32,230 bases of DNA from Campylobacterales bacterium. GTDB taxonomy: Bacteria; Campylobacterota; Campylobacteria; Campylobacterales; JAOZPA01. Both the position numbers and the translations under genes were made by a program. The stretch spans positions 1 through 32,230 of the forward strand of contig JAOZPA010000009.1 in assembly GCA_029932985.1 (NCBI GenBank), written 5' to 3'. Positions 9,884 to 18,355 of this stretch are shown piece by piece (position 1 is the stretch's first letter; every line of letters starts with the position of its first letter). The notes under the pieces are model-generated. The model saw only the letters and a program-made list of their open reading frames with translations, made no database searches and was not told where the DNA came from.

Positions 9884-10987
9884 TTGAAAATTACAACAAA
9901 AAAGAAAAAATTTACCAATCCACTTTATTTAGAGAGTGGTAGGATTCTTGAGCCTTATGAGCTGATGTATGAAACTTATGGCAAATTAAATAGTGACAAA
10001 AGTAATGTGATAGTGGTGTGTCATGCTTTGACTGGGAGTCACCATTGTGCTGGGCATTATGAGGGTGAGCGGAAAGCTGGTTGGTGGGATGATATGATAG
10101 GTGATGGCAAGACGATTGACACAAGTCGATATTTTATCATCTGTGTAAATGTGCTGGGAAGTTGTTTTGGGTCAACAGGTCCGATGTCACTTGAATACCC
10201 CTCATTTAAGCCATTTCGCTTTAAGTTTCCAGTTGTAACTATCAAAGATATGGTTAAGGCTCAAAAAATTTTGTTTGATTCACTTGGAATTTATAAAGCA
10301 AAAGTGGTGATTGGGGGGTCGATGGGTGGAATGCAAAGCTTGGTTTTTGGGGTGGAGTATCCTAAATTTGCAGAGGAGATTGTGGTTTTGGCATCTACTT
10401 ATGCTACCCAACCGTGGGCGATTGCATTTAATAAAGTCTCCCGAGAGGCGATAATTAGAGACCCAGATTTTAAAGATGGTTATTATTCAAAGGAGGATGT
10501 GGAGAAAAAAAAGTTTTCAGGTTTGAGTATAGGGCGGATGAATGGATATATCAGTTATCTTTCACCAAATTCCATGGAGGAAAAATTTGGGCGGAAGCAT
10601 GTAGAGACCGATGGACTTTATGAGCTTTTTGGAAGATTTCAGATTGAGCGGTATCTTGATTACAATGGATATAATTTTCCTAAGTGGTTTGACCCTTTGA
10701 GTTATTTATATATTACAAAAGCGATTAATATTTTTGATGTGGCTAGTAATTATGACTCGTTGGAGGAGGCTTTTGGCAAAATTGAGGCTAATTTGACTTT
10801 AATCTCATTTGAGGGTGATATGTTATTTTTGCCAAAAGAGATGCAGGTAATTGAGGATAGTATGAAAAAAATTGGAAAAGAGGAGATTGTCACACATCAT
10901 TTAATAAAAAGTGATTATGGGCATGATGCTTTTTTAGTGGAGCTGGGGAAATTTGATTTTTATATACAAAGGATATTAAATGAATGA
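9884..10987 (+). CDS. metX: Homoserine O-acetyltransferase (TTG start)
   Basis: Alpha/beta hydrolase with VVCHALTGSHHCAG, GGSMGGMQSLVFG nucleophile elbow and C-terminal DYGHDAFLVE; start codon at 9884 is TTG. Confidence 0.92.
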   Translation: MKITTKKKKFTNPLYLESGRILEPYELMYETYGKLNSDKSNVIVVCHALTGSHHCAGHYEGERKAGWWDDMIGDGKTIDTSRYFIICVNVLGSCFGSTGPMSLEYPSFKPFRFKFPVVTIKDMVKAQKILFDSLGIYKAKVVIGGSMGGMQSLVFGVEYPKFAEEIVVLASTYATQPWAIAFNKVSREAIIRDPDFKDGYYSKEDVEKKKFSGLSIGRMNGYISYLSPNSMEEKFGRKHVETDGLYELFGRFQIERYLDYNGYNFPKWFDPLSYLYITKAINIFDVASNYDSLEEAFGKIEANLTLISFEGDMLFLPKEMQVIEDSMKKIGKEEIVTHHLIKSDYGHDAFLVELGKFDFYIQRILNE

Positions 10988-11186
10988 AAACAAAGAGAAA
11001 ATAACAGTGAAGTCTTTTGAAAATGCGATGGAGAATTCAAAAGATATGTTAGAAAAATTAAATAATAGAGAGATTTCCCTAAGTGATGCGATGAAATATT
11101 ACAAAGAGGGATTAAAGCAACTTCAAGAGGCAAATAATATGTTGGAAAATGCCAAACTTGAATTTATAGAATTAAATAAGACTTAG
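10980..11186 (+). CDS. xseB: Exodeoxyribonuclease VII small subunit
   Basis: 68 aa; SFENAMENSKDMLEKLNNREISLSDAMKYYKEGLKQLQEANNMLENAKLEF is typical of XseB. Confidence 0.85.
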   Translation: MNENKEKITVKSFENAMENSKDMLEKLNNREISLSDAMKYYKEGLKQLQEANNMLENAKLEFIELNKT

Positions 11187-11196
11187 GAGTAATATT

Positions 11197-12678
11197 ATGA
11201 GAAAAATTTGGATATTACTTTTGTCGATTTTTGTTTTAAATGCAAATGATTTAGAGATTTATATTAAAAAATATTCGCATGAACCACGAAATGCGTTGGT
11301 GATTGGAAATGCAGATTATAAAGTTTTTAAAAAACTAAAAAATCCAATCAAAGATTCCGCAGATATAAGAGATTTACTAAAAAAGCTTGGCTTTAAGGTT
11401 ATCTATATCACAAATGGAAATAAAAAATTGATGAAAAAAGCGATTAGAAGATTTTATGAGAAAATCAAAAATGGCGGTGTGGGACTTTTTTATTATGCGG
11501 GTCAAGGAGTTGAAGTTGATTTTAAAAATTATTTAATTCCCGTAGAGGCTGACATAAAAGAGGTTGAAGATGTTGATAGTGAAGCGATTCATCTCTCAGA
11601 TGTTACCCAGCGAATGACAAAAGCGAGAAATCGAGCAAATATTATAATTTTGGATGCATCACGAAGTAATCCTTTTTATCGTGGAGGTAAAGATGGATTA
11701 GCAGGAATTAGGAACACAAAAGGAATCTATATCGCCTATGCCACCGAGCCAGGAAAACCAGCCCGTGAGGGTGTTGGAGGACGAAATGGATTGTTCACTA
11801 AATATTTAAAAAAATTTATATCCAAGCGGGGTTTGACCATAGACCAAGTTTTTAATAAAGTCCGAAAATCAGTACACAAAGCGAGTAATGGAACTCAATT
11901 ACCATACACTAGCTCTGGAATGCTCGGCGGATTTTACTTTTCCCTCCCCCGACGAAAAGAGATAGGAAATCAATTTAGCATACCTATGGAGACGGTTGTA
12001 ACAGTTAGCACTCATAGCAAATCCAAACCAACTCAAAAAAAATATAGGTTGAAAATTAGCACAATCCCATCTAAAGCCAATGTGGAATTTATGAATATTC
12101 AATCTTTTTATCACGATAATATTATGCTTCCACGGGGCAAATATGAGGTCAAAATTTCAAAAGATGGTTACCTTGCAAAGACTGGTTCTTTTTTGTTAGA
12201 TAAAAATACGGAGTTCAAGGCAAAGCTTGAAAAGTTATCAAATTTTTCTACTCCTGCTAAGCCAGTAAAAGTTGCTAGTGTAAATTTAGGGACAAATCGT
12301 GGAATGGGTTCAAAAAAAGTATGGATGGATAGCTCAACTGGACTTATGTGGGAGAGAAAAACCAAACGAAATAAAAATTTTGATGTTATTTGGACAAAAG
12401 CAGAAAAATATTGTAGCACTTTAAAGATAGATAATTTTCGAGATTGGAGGCTTCCTACCAAAAATGAACTCTCCACACTTTTAACCAAAAAGAAATTTCA
12501 AGGTAAGTATATTAAAGAAAACTTATCTCGAAATATTGGAAAATGGGGCTGGTATTGGTCATCAACTCACGTAAATCAAGATGAAATTGAACTTATCTAT
12601 TTCAACGAAGGAATAAGTAGTGTCTATCATAAATCGGTAAAATATTATGTAAGATGTGTGAGAGAAGTAGATTTTTAA
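11197..12678 (+). CDS. Caspase-fold (peptidase C14-like) protein with substituted catalytic dyad, PEGA-like region and C-terminal DUF1566/Lcl_C-like domain
   Basis: RNALVIGNADYKVFKKLKNPIKDSADIRDLLKKLGFKV; GLFYYAGQGVEVDFKNYLIPVEADI; NIIILDASRSNPF; PEGA-like STIPSKANVEFMN...LPRGKYEVKISKDGY; Lcl_C-like DSSTGLMWERKT...FRDWRLPTKNEL...GWYWSST...YYVRCVRE. Confidence 0.85.
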   Translation: MRKIWILLLSIFVLNANDLEIYIKKYSHEPRNALVIGNADYKVFKKLKNPIKDSADIRDLLKKLGFKVIYITNGNKKLMKKAIRRFYEKIKNGGVGLFYYAGQGVEVDFKNYLIPVEADIKEVEDVDSEAIHLSDVTQRMTKARNRANIIILDASRSNPFYRGGKDGLAGIRNTKGIYIAYATEPGKPAREGVGGRNGLFTKYLKKFISKRGLTIDQVFNKVRKSVHKASNGTQLPYTSSGMLGGFYFSLPRRKEIGNQFSIPMETVVTVSTHSKSKPTQKKYRLKISTIPSKANVEFMNIQSFYHDNIMLPRGKYEVKISKDGYLAKTGSFLLDKNTEFKAKLEKLSNFSTPAKPVKVASVNLGTNRGMGSKKVWMDSSTGLMWERKTKRNKNFDVIWTKAEKYCSTLKIDNFRDWRLPTKNELSTLLTKKKFQGKYIKENLSRNIGKWGWYWSSTHVNQDEIELIYFNEGISSVYHKSVKYYVRCVREVDF

Positions 12679-12686
12679 TTGAATAG

Positions 12687-12716
12687 AAAAGGCAATAAAA
12701 ACACTTATCGCCTTTT
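12687..12716 (+). terminator. Hairpin terminator candidate after the metY-metX-xseB-caspase-like run
   Basis: AAAAGGCAATAA-AAACAC-TTATCGCCTTTT: 12-bp stem with one A-C mismatch, ending in TTTT, 8 bp after the stop codon. Confidence 0.65.
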
Positions 12717-12757
12717 CACCTCGCCCCTTAAGTTTTAAAAAATTCGGTGAGGGGAAA
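12717..12757. repeat. Imperfect palindrome containing a member of the G4-core intergenic repeat
   Basis: CCTCGCC (12719-12725) / GGTGAGG (12746-12752) stem around an AT-rich loop. Confidence 0.5.
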
Positions 12758-13053
12758 AGTCTATAAACTTATTCTAAAAATTGCCCCATCTTTTTTATCC
12801 TTTTCATTCCAATTCTCATACTCTTTACAAGCTTTGCTAATCATTTGATATTTTTTAACATAAAAAAGCAAAATCCTAAATTTAATTAAAAGGAAAATAG
12901 TCCTGATAAAATAAAAATAATTTATCGGTGAGGGGTTGTTAATCCTTTTTTCTAATATTTAAAAAAAAAATCCATTTATTACTTTTCATTTCCTCTTAAA
13001 ATATTTGTGATATAGTTTTCAAAATATTAGAGAAAAATAGAAAAGGGGGCATA

Positions 13054-14541
13054 ATGGGGATTTTGAGGGTAATTTTAATTATGATAATTGGTATTAATGT
13101 GATGGCGATGAGTGATAGGGAGGTGGAGGTGCTACTAGATTTAAAAGGGGCTACACAAAAGTTAAGTAGGAATATTTTACTTATATCCATAGATTATAAT
13201 TACGATAAAAATAAAATAAAGTTAAGGAATCTGAGTTTAGAGATTAATTCTAAGATAAAAAAAAGCAAAAGTAAATTGGCAAAAAAATTGTGGCTTTTGT
13301 ATTTTGAGCCTATTAAGCTGGTTTTGAATGATGATATTAATGAAAATATGCTTGAAAAACTGGATAAAGCAAATAGGAATCTATATTTAAATTTCAAATC
13401 TCTAAATAAAAGATTGAATAAAAAAAAGTTTAGAAATAAAAACCTAATAACTAATCAGATTTTAAAAAGTGAAAGAGTTGGAAATAGTTTTATACATCTT
13501 TATAGAAATTTCAAAACTAAAAAGAGTTTGCAGGATATAGATAGGCTGATTAGGGAGTATGATAAAGATATGATTACTTTCAATAAAACTCATATTACGA
13601 AAAAATGGAAAAAGATTAAACCTTTGCTAAAACAAGCTTTGGAGCTTAAAGATGTGGAGTTGGCTAAGGTTCTTAAAAAATGTAATATTTTGAGTGAACT
13701 TATGAGAAGGGAGCTGAAAAATAAAAATCTATCAGATAAAAATGAAATTGATAGGGTTGTGCTAGTGAACCAAAATATAATTAAGCTTTCTAATCTTGTA
13801 AAAAAGGTGATGAAAGATGATGAGATGCATACTCACCATATCAATATTCTAAGTTGGCAAATTAATTATATCGAAAATATTAGTAAAGATTTAATATTTT
13901 TTAGCTTGGGGATTGAGAGCAAGGAGAGGCAAAAAAATATTTTGGAACTTGCATATAAATTAAGGCTTTCGTTGAGTGAGATATTTTATAGTGGGAGGGA
14001 TTTAAAAATTTTTGATAATCTCGCTGGGATTCGGGAGAGTTGGCGATTTTTTAATTATAATGTTAAGTTGGCACTTGAGGGAGATAAAAAAGCGGTTTCG
14101 TATATTTTGAAAAACAATATTTTGCTTTCTAATCTGATTTCTGAATCCATCGATGAGTATCAAAGAGTTAATTTTCAATCAAATCCACAAGAGTCTTTAG
14201 TGATGCAAAAGGTGGAATTGGCTGGGAAACTTCGATTTTTGACTCAGAAAATGACAAAAGAGAGATTTTTAATTTTAGGGAGATTTTATCCAGAGCAAAA
14301 TAGAGATAATTTATCAAAAAGTATTAGTAAATTTAATATGATAATTGCTGAATTTAATCTCAATAGCAAAAATTCAGCTTTAGAGTTGAAGAAAGTTAAA
14401 CAGATATGGCAAGAACTCAAGCCTTTTTATAGTAAAGAAAATTTAAATGACGAGGAGTTTCATATCATTTTGAATAAAAATATAGAATTTATGAATAAAA
14501 TTGATGATTTGGTTATTGTTTTAAAAAAAAGTAAGATATAG
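13054..14541 (+). CDS. Exported protein with PilJ-like (type IV pili MCP N-terminal-like) helical repeats and no MCP signalling domain
   Basis: Signal-like N-terminus; C-terminal VELAGKLRFLTQKMTKERFLI matches the AGxQRMLSQRM-type PilJ motif; related helical units recur about four times. Confidence 0.6.
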   Translation: MGILRVILIMIIGINVMAMSDREVEVLLDLKGATQKLSRNILLISIDYNYDKNKIKLRNLSLEINSKIKKSKSKLAKKLWLLYFEPIKLVLNDDINENMLEKLDKANRNLYLNFKSLNKRLNKKKFRNKNLITNQILKSERVGNSFIHLYRNFKTKKSLQDIDRLIREYDKDMITFNKTHITKKWKKIKPLLKQALELKDVELAKVLKKCNILSELMRRELKNKNLSDKNEIDRVVLVNQNIIKLSNLVKKVMKDDEMHTHHINILSWQINYIENISKDLIFFSLGIESKERQKNILELAYKLRLSLSEIFYSGRDLKIFDNLAGIRESWRFFNYNVKLALEGDKKAVSYILKNNILLSNLISESIDEYQRVNFQSNPQESLVMQKVELAGKLRFLTQKMTKERFLILGRFYPEQNRDNLSKSISKFNMIIAEFNLNSKNSALELKKVKQIWQELKPFYSKENLNDEEFHIILNKNIEFMNKIDDLVIVLKKSKI

Positions 14542-14553
14542 TTGTTAAGTCTA

Positions 14554-15366
14554 TTATCTAATTTTATCGATATTATCTAAATTCCAGTTGATTAAATCTA
14601 TTTTAGCTTCAGTTCTGTTTTCTAAATTATCATCAAGTTTATGAAAAAAATTCAAGCCCGTAACTTTTTCAATTTCATCAATAGAGACTATATAGTTTTT
14701 AAGAGAGTCTCTTTTGGGGGCGATTTGGGGGATTACAAACCCAAGCATATAAAGTTTGTTATTTTTCTGCATTGCAAATATTTTGTAAAAAGCATCAGGC
14801 ACAACGACAAAACTATTTTTAAGATATTCCACCTCTCTATCTTTTGAAAATATAGGCCCAGTTATTACCCAAATAGAGCTATTTAAGGAAACCAAATGTT
14901 TTCGTGCCACGGTTTCTAGTTTTTTCCAAATACTTCTGTTGAAACTTGCTTTTTGTGGAGAGATATTAGTCATCAAAAATGTATCAAGTTGAGCCTCTCG
15001 TCCGTGAACTTTTGAAATTACCGAATTTGGAGCTAAATGTCCCCTATCGAATCCAGAGTGTGTATAATCTTGATGCGAAACCATACTAAAAGTTCGTCTA
15101 TCTGTCTCAAAGTTTCTAGGTCGTTTTTGTGATTTTGTATCGGGTGAAGTTTGATTTATTTTATATGTTACCCAAAGTGGATTTTTTTTAAACTCTGAAT
15201 ATCCCAACATAAAGCCATCATTTCTCAGTACCCGAACGAAAATATCAAAACTATCAGCTTTTGGCACTCCCAAGAGAGACATCTGCTCTCTTGCATAAAA
15301 ATATTCATAGGAGTACCAAATAGGTAAAATTAAAAGTACAAGTATTAACTTTGTTTTTTTATTCAT
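14554..15366 (-). CDS. DNA/RNA non-specific endonuclease (NUC1/NucA family)
   Basis: SGFDRGHLAPNSVIS (DRGH active site), TFLMTNISPQKASFNRSIWKKLE; N-terminal membrane/signal segment. Confidence 0.9.
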   Translation of the reverse strand: MNKKTKLILVLLILPIWYSYEYFYAREQMSLLGVPKADSFDIFVRVLRNDGFMLGYSEFKKNPLWVTYKINQTSPDTKSQKRPRNFETDRRTFSMVSHQDYTHSGFDRGHLAPNSVISKVHGREAQLDTFLMTNISPQKASFNRSIWKKLETVARKHLVSLNSSIWVITGPIFSKDREVEYLKNSFVVVPDAFYKIFAMQKNNKLYMLGFVIPQIAPKRDSLKNYIVSIDEIEKVTGLNFFHKLDDNLENRTEAKIDLINWNLDNIDKIR

Positions 15367-16313
15367 TAATCAAAAAAATTATTTTCTTTAAGCACATCAA
15401 TTCCCGCTTGAATAGAATCAACAGAGATTTTAAACTTTGCTTTCATCTCATCATCAAGGTCAAGCTCAATAATCTTTTCAACTCCGCCACTTCCAAGCAC
15501 AATAGGAACACCAACAGTAATATCACTATATCCATATTCACCATCAAGCATCACACACGACGGCATAACAATTCGGCTATTATCCAAAATCGCCTCTACC
15601 ATAACGGAAATTGCTCGACCTGGTGCATAATAAGCGGAAGTTCCAAGATGTTTAACTATCTCTGCTCCACCCTCTTTGGTTCTATTGATAATTCCCACCA
15701 TATCTTCATTTGAGATAATTTGCTTTAGTGGAACTCCACCAACTGCAGAAATTTCAGGCATAGGAATCATATTTTGACCATGGTCACCTATAAGCATAGC
15801 TCGTGTTTGTCCAGCACCATAACCCACAACTTTTTGGATTTGATATGCCATTCTTGCACCATCTAATGCCCCAGCCATTCCAATAATTCTACCTCTATCC
15901 CATCCTGTCATTTTGTGAATAACATAGGTCATAATATCAAGAGGATTAGAGACACAAAGGATAATTGCATTTGGAGAATATTTCATAATATTTCCAACAA
16001 CATCTTTCATAATTTTTGCATTAATAAGCAATAAATCAGCTCTTGTCATCTCACTTCGTCGTGGAACTCCAGCGGTAATAACTACAACATCACAACCACT
16101 TAAATCACTTGCATCTTCCGCTGCTGTTACGATTGTACCTTGTGGAGAATATGCTGTCGATTGACCAATGTCTATCGCTTTTCCTTTTGCCACATCCGTA
16201 TTTATATCATACAAAACAACTTCGTGACAAGTACCTAGCATTGCTAAACTATATGCTGCAGTTGCTCCCACAAAACCAGCTCCTACAATTCCTACTTTTC
16301 TGCTTTCCATCAT
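15366..16313 (-). CDS. mdh: Malate dehydrogenase (LDH-like)
   Basis: KVGIVGAGFVGATAAYSLAMLG Rossmann motif; TAGVPRRSEMTRADLL; GMAGALDGARMAY; GDHGQNMIPM. Confidence 0.93.
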   Translation of the reverse strand: MMESRKVGIVGAGFVGATAAYSLAMLGTCHEVVLYDINTDVAKGKAIDIGQSTAYSPQGTIVTAAEDASDLSGCDVVVITAGVPRRSEMTRADLLLINAKIMKDVVGNIMKYSPNAIILCVSNPLDIMTYVIHKMTGWDRGRIIGMAGALDGARMAYQIQKVVGYGAGQTRAMLIGDHGQNMIPMPEISAVGGVPLKQIISNEDMVGIINRTKEGGAEIVKHLGTSAYYAPGRAISVMVEAILDNSRIVMPSCVMLDGEYGYSDITVGVPIVLGSGGVEKIIELDLDDEMKAKFKISVDSIQAGIDVLKENNFFD

Positions 16314-16330
16314 ATATTATCCTTTCATTT

Positions 16331-16347
16331 GGCGGGGAAACCCCACC
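16331..16347. promoter_or_regulatory. Short GC-rich hairpin in the etf-mdh gap
   Basis: GGCGGGG-AAA-CCCCACC, 4 bp plus 2 bp around a 1x1 mismatch, in otherwise AT-rich DNA. Confidence 0.4.
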
Positions 16348-16355
16348 CCTATTTA

Positions 16356-18320
16356 TTAATTAGCTTTTATTCCAAATGTAAATCCAGCTTTAACTTGCTC
16401 GATAAGTTCAGGAAGAACATCCTCATATTGTCCCACAATTCCAAAATCAGAGTGGCTAAAGATTGAAGCAGTTGCTTGTTGGTTAATTGAAATAATCGTC
16501 TCAGACTCTTTCATACCAGCAACATGTTGGATAGCTCCACTAATTCCAATCGCAATATAAACCTTTGGTCGCACAGTTTTACCCGTTTGCCCAATCTGTT
16601 TAGCATATTCGATTACACCCTCATCAACCATAACTCTTGACGCTGCATATTCTGTATTTATACCTTGGTCTTTAAGTGCTTGAGCCAAATCTTTTACTAG
16701 TTTCATATCATCAGATGATGTTCCTCTACCACCTGCAACAATAATATCTGCTTCAAATAATGCTGCTCCACCAGCTTCACCAATCACAGTTTCAATAATA
16801 TCAGATACAAATTCACCTTCATCTAAAGTTGGAGTAAATGTTGTGATTGAACCATCTCGATTTTCATCTCTTTCTGGTACTGCAAAAGTCCCCGCACGTG
16901 CGGTTGAGATTTGAGGACAAACAAAACCGATAATAGTTGCAAGTTTGCTCTCGCCATAAGTTGGTCGTCTTGACTCAAGGATTGGAGCATAAACTACTCT
17001 CTCTTTTGTCTCTCTATTTCTATGAACATGCTCACCGATAAGTAGTTCGGTACAATCAGCAGTTACACCAGAATCTGTTTTTACACCAATTCTAGGAGCT
17101 AACTCTCGACCAGCAGTTGTAGCTGCAAAAAGTGCAATTTCATAGTTATTTTTCTTGATAACTTGTGCAAAAGCTTCAGAAAATGGTAAAATTCTATACT
17201 CTTCTAATCTGTCATCATCGATTACGATTACCTCATCAGCTCCATGAGCAATTAACTCTTTTGCTAATTCGCCTACATTTTTACCAATGATAAGAGATGT
17301 AACTTTTGTGCCTTCCTCTAGCGAGTTTGCTAAATTCCGTGCAGGGGTCAAAAGCTCTAAAGATGGTCTTGTGATTTGCCCTTTAACTACCTCTGCCCAA
17401 GTCAAAATTCCACTAGCTCCATTTCTAAAATCGATAACTCTTAAACTATCATCAATTTTTTTAACTTTTTTAGCTTTTTTCTCTTTAACTTCGATAGTAT
17501 TTTTACCAGATTTGAAATTTTCAAGCATATCAGCAACCAAAGCTTTTTCGCCGTGACCTGTTGACATTTTTGCAGGGGCTCTTTCACTTTTGATAGTTGC
17601 TACTTTTGATACGATTGTAGGGCTTCCACTCTCTCCCGGAGTCCCCAATCCGATAAATTCTGTGCTTAGTCCAACATCATCGATATTAAACATTTTGATT
17701 TCAGTATCATTTGATTTTATAGCTCCACTCAAACTAGATCTTCGTGGTGTGATTCCTGTTGGGGTAAAACTCATCGCACAAGGAAGTGGAAGGCTCATCA
17801 TTTGATAGCCACCCTCGATAATTCTTTTTGCATGAATTCTGCCATCAACTAAAGAAGCAGTTTCTATGAATGTACCTTGAGGAATTTTCATAAACTCAGC
17901 AACTTGAGAAGGTACATGAGCTGTATCTCCATCACTTGTTTGTCGCCCTGCAACGATTACGAAATCTTCATTTAACCCTTTTCCATATCCCAAATGTTTA
18001 AGCATTGTCGAGATTGCCAAGCCGGTAGCATAAGTATCAGACCCACCAAGTCTTCTATCGCTTAAAAGATATGCTTCATCGTAACCTAATGAGATAGCTT
18101 TTTTCAAAGAAGCATTAAACGATGGAGGTCCCATTGAGCAAACGATTAATTTTGCATCTGGATTGTCTGCTTTTATTTGAAGTCCCGCTTCTAGTCCAAA
18201 AGCACAATCGATATTGATAATTGATTTAGCTTTGGTTCTGTCCATTAACCCATCATCTCCCATTCTCATTTCAGATGGAAGAGGTACTTGTTTCATTAAA
18301 CTTATTATTGTTAGTGCCAT
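16356..18320 (-). CDS. Electron transfer flavoprotein, fused beta (N-terminal) and alpha (C-terminal) subunits
   Basis: N-terminal EtfB-like (IISLMKQVPLP...VAGRQTSDGDTAHVPSQVAEFM); C-terminal EtfA FAD domain (IIVAGGRGTSSDDMKLVKDLAQAL...AASRVMVDEGV...GQTGKTVRPKVYIAIGISGAIQHVAGM...VGQYEDVLPELIE). Confidence 0.9.
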   Translation of the reverse strand: MALTIISLMKQVPLPSEMRMGDDGLMDRTKAKSIINIDCAFGLEAGLQIKADNPDAKLIVCSMGPPSFNASLKKAISLGYDEAYLLSDRRLGGSDTYATGLAISTMLKHLGYGKGLNEDFVIVAGRQTSDGDTAHVPSQVAEFMKIPQGTFIETASLVDGRIHAKRIIEGGYQMMSLPLPCAMSFTPTGITPRRSSLSGAIKSNDTEIKMFNIDDVGLSTEFIGLGTPGESGSPTIVSKVATIKSERAPAKMSTGHGEKALVADMLENFKSGKNTIEVKEKKAKKVKKIDDSLRVIDFRNGASGILTWAEVVKGQITRPSLELLTPARNLANSLEEGTKVTSLIIGKNVGELAKELIAHGADEVIVIDDDRLEEYRILPFSEAFAQVIKKNNYEIALFAATTAGRELAPRIGVKTDSGVTADCTELLIGEHVHRNRETKERVVYAPILESRRPTYGESKLATIIGFVCPQISTARAGTFAVPERDENRDGSITTFTPTLDEGEFVSDIIETVIGEAGGAALFEADIIVAGGRGTSSDDMKLVKDLAQALKDQGINTEYAASRVMVDEGVIEYAKQIGQTGKTVRPKVYIAIGISGAIQHVAGMKESETIISINQQATASIFSHSDFGIVGQYEDVLPELIEQVKAGFTFGIKAN

Positions 18321-18355
18321 ATTATTTCTCCAATTTCATTATTATTTTTATCATA

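Noticed and set aside
12168-12488. 106-aa minus-strand ORF
   Set aside because: Antisense to the caspase-like gene; no recognisable motif or ribosome-binding site.
15351-15713. 120-aa plus-strand ORF
   Set aside because: Antisense to well-conserved mdh; Asn/Ile/His-rich low-information translation.
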